Part shown: one piece after another, positions 4,745 to 9,094 of the stretch | Layout of the letters: every line of letters starts with the position of its first letter | How positions within the stretch are numbered: the stretch's first letter is position 1 | Assembly (NCBI GenBank): GCA_937942105.1 | Contig: CALDFS010000001.1 | Coordinates: 1-9,094, forward strand | Direction: 5' to 3' | DNA length: 9,094 bases | DNA from: an uncultured Ruminococcus sp. | Lineage (GTDB): Bacteria > Bacillota > Clostridia > Oscillospirales > Ruminococcaceae | Position numbers and translations under genes: made by a program | Notes under the pieces: model-generated | Database searches by the model: none | What the model was told of the DNA's origin: nothing | What the model saw: the letters and a program-made list of their open reading frames with translations, nothing else

Positions 4745-5428
4745 CTATCCAACCCGAAAATGCCCAACGATCTCCGATTTCCTGTTCTCCAGAATGTCCT
4801 GCTCATAGCTTAACTGGAAGGACGAGCCGTTGTGAATCACATAGGCTATGCCTTCCTTATTTCGCTTGTCTGACACGATTCCGATGTGCCCTTCAAACAC
4901 AACTATGTCCCCGCCCTGCCACTCGGCTATATCGTAGATATCCGTTGTAAGCTCGGACGCATGGCGGCGGAAGTATATAATAAGGTTGCGCACACGGCGG
5001 AAGTCTATGTTTTTGTCTATCGGCTCGTCTGCATAATCATCTGGATGAGCGTTGCGGTCGGCATCCACAAGCTCGCGCAGGTCGTACCCCGCTCCTAAAA
5101 GACCCTGCGCAACAACGTCGGTGCAGACGCCGTATTCATCATCCGGGTAGCCGTTCGGGTAGTACTTGCTCATGTATTTTGGCTTTGTCGCGACATACGC
5201 GCGAACGTTTTCAAGAATATCCGTCTGGTCATCAACGCCGTCGCCGTCTTTATCGTTGGGGCTTATGTAGGTTTCAATGTCAAAATCGCTGTTGGTGTAC
5301 ATTTCCTGCGGGATAGCCCCCAGCCAGCGGCTGATATACCATCCTGCAAGGGCAAGTATCGCAAGAAAAGCAATCAGTAGGATAATGTTTTTAAGCTTCA
5401 GCCTGTATTTTTTCATAATATCATTCAC
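4745..5428 (-). CDS. DUF1287 protein, membrane-anchored and extracellular
   Basis: The C-terminal ~130 residues match the DUF1287 pattern I know: YGVCTDVVAQGLLGAGYDL (99-117), NIDFRRVRNLIIYFRRH (140-156), WQGGDIVVFEGHIGIVSD (170-187) and YVIHNG (196-201). Cys102, His181 and His199 are arranged as in papain-like NlpC/P60-type hydrolases, so a cell-wall hydrolase role is possible but unproven. A signal-anchor helix (about 13-35) places the domain outside the cell. The stretch NDKDGDGVDDQTD (58-70) looks like a calcium-binding loop of the dockerin/thrombospondin-3 type. The longest frame starts with GTG at 5428; the ATG at 5416 has GAAAGTGA eight bases upstream and is an equally good start. It is transcribed away from the GH43 gene. 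Confidence 0.8.
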   Translation of the reverse strand: MNDIMKKYRLKLKNIILLIAFLAILALAGWYISRWLGAIPQEMYTNSDFDIETYISPNDKDGDGVDDQTDILENVRAYVATKPKYMSKYYPNGYPDDEYGVCTDVVAQGLLGAGYDLRELVDADRNAHPDDYADEPIDKNIDFRRVRNLIIYFRRHASELTTDIYDIAEWQGGDIVVFEGHIGIVSDKRNKEGIAYVIHNGSSFQLSYEQDILENRKSEIVGHFRVG

Positions 5429-5453
5429 TTTCGGATGGGGATGTCATACAAAC

Positions 5454-5481
5454 ATTTTATCAGATTTTTCGGCATAGTCAA
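5454..5481 (-). promoter_or_regulatory. Promoter of the DUF1287 gene
   Basis: On the minus strand TTGACT (5476-5481), a 16-base spacer, then TAAAAT (5454-5459) preceded by TGA, making an extended -10. It lies about 26 bases before the GTG at 5428. Confidence 0.65.
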
Positions 5482-5497
5482 CGATTATTAAGAAAAG

Positions 5498-5579
5498 TTA
5501 ATCTAAGATTAATAGTCTTAATATTTCAACAAGATTTATTCATCCAATAAATTAGTATTGAAATTCATTTGGATAAATC
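5498..5579. promoter_or_regulatory. AT-rich inverted repeats between divergent promoters
   Basis: TTAATCT (5498-5504) and AGATTAA (5506-5512) form a 15-bp near-perfect palindrome just upstream of the DUF1287 promoter. Further on, GATTTAT (5533-5539) and CCAA (5544-5547) pair with TTGG (5569-5572) and ATAAATC (5573-5579) in a longer stem. Lying between two divergent promoters, these are plausible binding sites for a regulator of the GH43 gene, but no regulator is encoded nearby and AT-richness favours chance palindromes. Confidence 0.35.
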
Positions 5580-5601
5580 AATAACATCTTAGTTTTAGAA
5601 G

Positions 5602-5630
5602 TTGCGGATGAGCTGCTTGTGATGTATAAT
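5602..5630 (+). promoter_or_regulatory. Promoter of the GH43 gene
   Basis: TTGCGG (5602-5607), 17 bases, TATAAT (5625-5630). The perfect -10 lies 56 bases before the ATG at 5687, which has GAAAGG at 5667-5672, rather far (14 bases) from the start. Confidence 0.65.
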
Positions 5631-5686
5631 CAAAGATAATCAGCGCCAATACCGGGCGCTTGTTATGAAAGGCAGACATTATTATT

Positions 5687-7239
5687 ATGAAGAAGAGGTT
5701 ACTATCTATGCTAATTTGTGCAGCGACAGCTTTTTGCGCCCTCTGCGGATGCGGCGCCAACGCAGTTCAGTCAGATTTCACCATCGCCGAAAGGATAACG
5801 CCCTCAGCCGATCTGGGTCTGAGCGTATCAGGCAAGCCGGCTAAGACCGATAAGCCCATAGGCGACCACAACCCCATCTCGTCAAACGTGTTCTTCTGCG
5901 ACCCCACCTCGGTGGAATACGAAGGCAGATTATACGTTTACGGCACCAACGACCAGCAGGAGTTCGACGCCAAGGGCGGCACCGGCGAAAACAGCTACGG
6001 CGCAATAAACACCCTTGCCTGCTATTCTACCGACGATATGGTAAACTGGACATATCACGGCATCATCCCCGTCACCAAAATTGCAGAATGGGCTGGCTGC
6101 TCATGGGCGCCCTCCATAGTATCCCGCAAGACTGCCGAGGGGAAGACGGAATTCTTCCTCTACTTTGCCAACAGCGGCAACGGCGTCGGCGTTCTTAAAT
6201 CCGATTCGCCCCTTGGTCCTTGGGAGGACCCCATTGGCAAAGCGCTTATAGCCCCCAACACCAACGAGCTTGCCTCCGACCCGGTTTGCTGGTGCTTCGA
6301 CCCCGGCGCAGTCGTTGACGATAACGGCGTGGGCTGGCTTGCGTTCGGCGGCGGCAACCCAATGAGTCCCACCGAAAGCGCAAGGCTTACCGGCAACTGC
6401 CGCCTTGTTAAGCTCGGCGAGGATATGGTATCGCTCGGCAGCGAGATTATCACTTCGAGGCTAACGAGCTTAACTATATCAATGGCAAATACGTTCTGAC
6501 CTACTGCTCCAACTGGGAAGCAAGAAACATCTGGCCATCAAATTCTGATATCCCCGCTCCCTCCATCTGCTCGATGTGCTGCATGGTATCGTCAGACCCC
6601 CTTGACCCCGAAAGCTGGGAATACGGCGGAGAATACCTTGCCAACCCCAATCAGTTCGGCTATCCCACCAGCAACAACCATTCGCATTTGCAGAAGTTCG
6701 GAGATAAGTACTACCTGCTCTACCAGAACGTCTCCCTGCTTGAAAACATGGGCAGCTCGGCTAAGGGCTTCCGCAGCATAGGCATTGATTACTGCGAGGT
6801 TGACGAGGAGAACGCAGCCATCAAGCCCGCTTCAATGAGCGACAAGGGCGTTGACCAGCTCCACGGCTTCAACCCGTTTGAGATATCTTCCGCAACCACC
6901 GCATCCACCACCGCAGATATATGGTACACCATGGACGGCGATAAGGCTATAGTCTCCGGCGACCATGACGGCAGCTGGATAATGATAAGCAATGCCGACT
7001 TTGCGGGCGGCGCAAACGCCTTCGCGGCAACAATCAAGGGCAAGGGCGTTATCGAGGTAAGGCTTGACTCGAAGGACGGCAAGGCATTAGGCACGCTCCA
7101 GTTCGACACCGGCGACAGCTACGGCACACTATCCTGTGAGCTTAGCAAGATGGTTTCAGGCAAGCATGATTTGTATCTTGTGCTCGGCGGCAAGTTTGAC
7201 TTTGACGAGTGGCAGTTCGCTTGTCTGCTTGGCGAATAA
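5687..7239 (+). pseudogene. GH43 family lipoprotein with CBM6-like domain, frameshifted
   Basis: The first frame (5687-6451) has a lipoprotein signal with lipobox LCGC (Cys22), then a GH43 five-bladed propeller start: NVFFCDPTSVEYEGRLYVYG (Asp72, probable catalytic base), SWAPSIVSR and WCFDPGAVVDDNGVGWLAFG (Asp205, probable pKa modulator). The protein continues in another frame from about 6448 as YHFEANELNYINGKYVLTY (catalytic Glu region), followed by PSICSM and NNHSHLQKF. A CBM6-like beta-sandwich ends with FDFDEWQF before TAA at 7237-7239. GH43 relatives of this type release arabinose or xylose from arabinoxylan. Near 6447 a few residues (usually xxIxAP before YxFEA) seem missing and the frame shifts by a net loss of 1+3n bases, so no full enzyme can be made unless this is a sequencing error. 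The ATG at 6574 has no good ribosome site and is not a real start. Confidence 0.85.
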
Positions 7240-7258
7240 AGTATAGCTATTATAAATT

Positions 7259-7306
7259 AACTCCTCCCTCAAACGTTAGATGCGTCTGCGTTTGGGGGAG
7301 TTTTGT
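7259..7306 (+). terminator. GH43 gene terminator
   Basis: AACTCC...CAAACG (7259-7275) pairs with CGTTTGGGGGAGTT (7289-7302), with small bulges, and the stem runs into TTTTGTT. It starts 20 bases after the stop codon and is a typical intrinsic terminator. Confidence 0.8.
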
Positions 7307-7558
7307 TACTGCGGAAGACCGCACCCCCACCCCGACTTTTGCTCGTTCCCGCAGTTTGTGCGAAAAACCGCCTTTGTGCAGGGGCGACCGGACGCCGCAA
7401 GGCGTCCCGGGCGAAACAGGTAATTTGCGCCCGAAGCGCAAATTACCTGTTTCGCCTATGCGCACAAAGGTGCGCATAGGTCGCCCACCCCCGCAAAGTG
7501 ATATGGGGGTGCTCATGCGTTTGAGCCGAACAAATCGCATCACTAGTAAAGCAAATGA
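7307..7558. other. Gene-free structured stretch before relB
   Basis: About 250 bases without a credible gene. The open frames across this stretch on both strands consist of the inverted repeats read through and lack ribosome sites. Besides the four-hairpin element at 7382-7486, GCACCCCC (7321-7328) pairs with GGGGGTGC (7505-7512) and would enclose the whole element; ACCCCC (7487-7492)/GGGGGT (7505-7510) is an alternative. TGCGG (7310-7314)/CCGCA (7319-7323) is a further small hairpin. Confidence 0.6.
7382..7486. repeat. Four-way-junction (cruciform-type) element 2
   Basis: An 8-bp closing stem, GGGCGACC (7382-7389)/GGTCGCCC (7479-7486), encloses three perfect hairpins: 7390-7396/7401-7407 (GGACGCC/GGCGTCC, with a C-GCAA-G GNRA-type loop); a 21-bp stem 7410-7430/7436-7456 with a 5-nt loop; and TATGCGCA (7457-7464)/TGCGCATA (7471-7478). 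Only CG at 7408-7409 is unpaired at the junction. The design matches element 1 at 3928-3997, while the sequences differ apart from one hairpin of type GGACGSC. A 21-bp perfect stem suggests a DNA-level palindromic mobile repeat (MITE- or REP-like) or a very stable RNA. Gut Firmicutes commonly carry short repeats with GGGCGACC/GGTCGCCC stems, from memory, which fits a repeat family. Confidence 0.8.
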
Positions 7559-7587
7559 TTGACATTCGACATACAATATGCTATAAT
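7559..7587 (+). promoter_or_regulatory. Consensus promoter of the relB-yoeB operon
   Basis: TTGACA (7559-7564), 17 bases, TATAAT (7582-7587), with an extended TGC before the -10. This is a perfect sigma-A-type promoter. Such strong promoters are usual for toxin-antitoxin operons, where the complex represses its own transcription. The RelB-type protein encoded next is the expected repressor, though I see no clear operator palindrome. Confidence 0.9.
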
Positions 7588-7634
7588 GCAATAGACAAAA
7601 GCAATCATAATCGCAAATGTAAAGGAGAGTTGTT

Positions 7635-7895
7635 ATGGCACAGACAATGGTCAATTTCCGTATGGACGAAAATCTGAAAAAGAATATGGAGCAGGTCTGC
7701 AAGGACATGGGTATGAGCATGACCACTGCATTCACCATCTTCGCAACAAAGGTCAGCCGCGAGAAAAGGATTCCCTTTGAAATCTGCGCCGACCCATTCT
7801 ATTCCGAAAGCAATATGAAGTATTTAGAAAAGAAAATGTCGGATTACAAAGCCGGCAAGCTTGAATTTGCCGAACATGAGCTATCAGAGGATTAA
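7635..7895 (+). CDS. relB: RelB/DinJ-family antitoxin
   Basis: This 86-residue protein is a ribbon-helix-helix antitoxin of the RelB/DinJ type. The DNA-binding part is at the N-terminus: strand TMVNFRMDENLK (4-15), helix KNMEQVCKDMG, turn MSM, helix TTAFTIFATKVSREK, then the family's RIPFEI motif (46-51). The acidic C-terminal tail (YLEKKMSDYKAGKLEFAEHE) would wrap the toxin. AAAGGAGA (7621-7628) stands before the ATG at 7635. The stop lies two bases before the toxin start, so translation is coupled. RelB-type antitoxins, alone and with toxin, usually repress their own promoter. The pairing with a YoeB rather than a RelE/YafQ toxin is common. Confidence 0.92.
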   Translation: MAQTMVNFRMDENLKKNMEQVCKDMGMSMTTAFTIFATKVSREKRIPFEICADPFYSESNMKYLEKKMSDYKAGKLEFAEHELSED

Positions 7896-7897
7896 CC

Positions 7898-8161
7898 ATG
7901 CAGACAAAAACAATAAAATGGGATTTGGATGCGTGGGATGATTATCTATACTGGCAGGATAAGGACAAACGAATTCTTAAACGAATAAACCAGCTTGTAA
8001 AGGATATAAGCAGAAGTCCGTTTGAAGGAATAGGAAAGCCAGAACCTCTGAGAGGAAATCTTTCAGGGTTTTGGAGCAGACGCATTGATGAAGAGCACCG
8101 GCTTGTCTACATGATTGAGGATAATGCAGTGTTAATCATCTCATGCAGAGGACATTATTGA
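7898..8161 (+). CDS. yoeB: YoeB/Txe-family toxin
   Basis: This 87-residue protein closely follows E. coli YoeB (84 residues): a WDLDAWDDYLYWQDKDK start, RINQLVKDI helix, SPFEGIGKPEPLRGNLSGFW, SRRIDEEHRLVYMIED, and the C-terminal CRGHY. YoeB is a ribosome-dependent mRNA interferase that cuts mRNA in the ribosomal A site. Counterparts of its catalytic Glu46, Arg65 and His83 are visible in PFEG, SRRIDEEHR and the final His-Tyr, so the toxin looks intact and active. It starts two bases after relB, with AGAGGA (7886-7891) inside the relB end as ribosome site. The RelB-type antitoxin encoded upstream should neutralise it. Confidence 0.93.
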   Translation: MQTKTIKWDLDAWDDYLYWQDKDKRILKRINQLVKDISRSPFEGIGKPEPLRGNLSGFWSRRIDEEHRLVYMIEDNAVLIISCRGHY

Positions 8162-8220
8162 TTATCCTGTTAGTATAACTGCGATTTTTCTATATTCTAT
8201 AATCTGAAAGGAAACCAAAT

Positions 8221-8904
8221 ATGAGAGAAAGTATTCTAACCGTCCCGATAAGTGAAATCTTCGAGCCGAAATGCGGCTGCCCCATATGCACCATGCGCGA
8301 TATCTTAGAAAAGCGCACCGTTGAATACATAATGGGCGCCGCCATGATGGAGCCGGACGTCCGCATAGAAACCAACCGCCTTGGCTTCTGCCACGAGCAT
8401 TTTTCCCAGATGCTGAAGCAGAAAAACCGCCTATCCCTTGCACTCATGCTGCAAACCCACATTGAAACTGTAAATAAGGACGTTTTCTCGAAAAAGGGTC
8501 TGTTCGAGTCGGGCAAAAAGAAGCAGCAGCTGATGTCATATAAAAACAGAAGCTGCTTTGTATGCTCCAAGGTTGATTGGGCGATGGAAAGGCTGATGGT
8601 TACGGTCTTTGATATGTACGAAAATTCCAAGGAGTTCCGGGCGCTCTTCGCCGAGCAGGAATATATCTGTATGCCGCACTGCGAAATGCTGATAAACGCG
8701 GCGGCTGAAGGGCTAAACAAAAAATATCTCGGCGATTTTACAGACGCCTGCCGCACCCTTGCCGGAAATTATGCCAAAACGCTTTATGATGATGTTTCCC
8801 ACTTCTGCTCGATGTTCGACTATCGCAACTCGGGCGCGGATGCCGACTGGGGCAACTCCCGCGATTCGGTGGAGAGGGCAATAAAGTTTTTGACTTCAAG
8901 ATAG
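8221..8904 (+). CDS. DUF6062-family protein, Cys/His-rich
   Basis: This 227-residue protein matches DUF6062 as I recall it: a conserved family in anaerobic Firmicutes with no known function. It has four Cys/His clusters: CGCPIC (18-23), CHEH (57-60), CFVC (112-115) and CMPHC (150-154). Their order, two similar CxxC/CxxH pairs repeated in each half (an IC...GFCHEH type, then FVC...CMPHC), suggests an internal duplication, each half binding a metal, probably zinc. The rest is mostly helical. AAAGGA (8207-8212) stands eight bases before the ATG at 8221. The gene is followed after 79 bases by an OGG-type DNA glycosylase in the same direction, so a joint transcript is likely. It has no signal peptide, so it is probably cytoplasmic. 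Confidence 0.8.
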   Translation: MRESILTVPISEIFEPKCGCPICTMRDILEKRTVEYIMGAAMMEPDVRIETNRLGFCHEHFSQMLKQKNRLSLALMLQTHIETVNKDVFSKKGLFESGKKKQQLMSYKNRSCFVCSKVDWAMERLMVTVFDMYENSKEFRALFAEQEYICMPHCEMLINAAAEGLNKKYLGDFTDACRTLAGNYAKTLYDDVSHFCSMFDYRNSGADADWGNSRDSVERAIKFLTSR

Positions 8905-8983
8905 CGATTTTGCAGGATATCCCGCCTGAGGGCACCCCTAAAAATGCAAAGCGCACCAATCCCGAAAATAAAGGAGCATAGCC

Positions 8984-9094
8984 ATGATATTATCCAAAAC
9001 ATCCCCGAAAGAAAAATACGAGGTGAGCGGCAGCAACATCATCCTTCACGAAAAGGATTTGATACTTAGCGAAACCCTCGACTGCGGTCAGGCG
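8984..9094 (+). CDS. OGG-type DNA glycosylase, 5' part only
   Basis: Only the first 37 codons are in the window. The product starts MILSKTSPKEKYEVSGSNII and reaches SETLDCGQA at the edge. The DCGQ-(A/S)-FRW pattern is the hallmark of the N-terminal domain of 8-oxoguanine DNA glycosylases of the OGG1 type. These remove oxidised guanine opposite cytosine in base excision repair. The catalytic helix-hairpin-helix domain with its Lys and Asp lies beyond the window and cannot be checked. AAAGGAG (8970-8976) is seven bases before the ATG at 8984. It probably forms an operon with the DUF6062 gene. Confidence 0.8.
   Translation, partial: MILSKTSPKEKYEVSGSNIILHEKDLILSETLDCGQA

Noticed and set aside
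6574..7239. Separate gene starting at the ATG at 6574
   Set aside because: The same frame continues upstream to about 6448 with clear GH43 residues, so the ATG is internal to the frameshifted gene.
7321..7512. CRISPR array or riboswitch in the pre-relB spacer
   Set aside because: There are no direct repeats with regular spacers, and the relB promoter lies downstream of the structure, so it cannot be a relB leader riboswitch.
7209..7738. Open frames on both strands across the pre-relB spacer
   Set aside because: They cross a terminator, the four-hairpin element and the relB promoter; their mirrored peptides are a by-product of the inverted repeats.

Overview
The window looks like chromosomal DNA of a low-to-moderate-GC anaerobic Firmicute, most likely a gut Oscillospiraceae/Ruminococcus-like bacterium. 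This rests on the ThyA and DHFR sequence types, AGGAGG-type ribosome sites, consensus sigma-A promoters, a secreted GH43 lipoprotein and a DUF6062 protein next to an OGG-type DNA glycosylase. The assignment comes from reading the proteins, not from a search.

Layout. Positions 1-420 hold no intact gene: a strong hairpin terminator and a decayed fragment of a DDE (rve-type) transposase. Positions 423-1114 (minus strand) are a compact three-gene toxin-antitoxin-like operon: a ribbon-helix-helix protein, a 77-residue acidic putative antitoxin and a RelE-family toxin. Its AT-rich upstream region carries repeated TATATCTGC motifs, including an 18-bp palindrome. Positions 1507-2480 (minus) are two unrecognised genes, a two-helix membrane protein and a small CxxC protein, behind a consensus promoter. 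A divergent spacer with degenerate ATCCC repeats leads to thyA (2868-3770, plus) and then folA/DHFR (4109-4582). These two folate/dTMP genes are separated by 338 bp containing a 31-bp duplication of the thyA 3' end and a compact cruciform-type sequence. A DUF1287 membrane-anchored protein (4745-5428, minus) is divergent from a GH43-CBM6-like arabinoxylan-degrading lipoprotein (5687-7239, plus), which is broken by a frameshifting deletion next to its catalytic Glu. A second cruciform-type element (7382-7486) lies between the GH43 terminator and a RelB/DinJ-YoeB toxin-antitoxin pair (7635-8161). The window ends with a DUF6062 protein (8221-8904) and the start of an OGG-type DNA glycosylase.

How the genes work together. 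ThyA uses methylene-tetrahydrofolate and releases dihydrofolate, which DHFR recycles. The two toxin-antitoxin loci are independent autoregulated modules. The GH43 protein would have acted outside the cell on plant polysaccharide.

The most unusual signal is the pair of intergenic elements at 3928-3997 and 7382-7486. Each folds, on paper, into a closing stem holding three abutting perfect hairpins (a four-way junction), with almost no unpaired junction bases. They share the architecture but little sequence.
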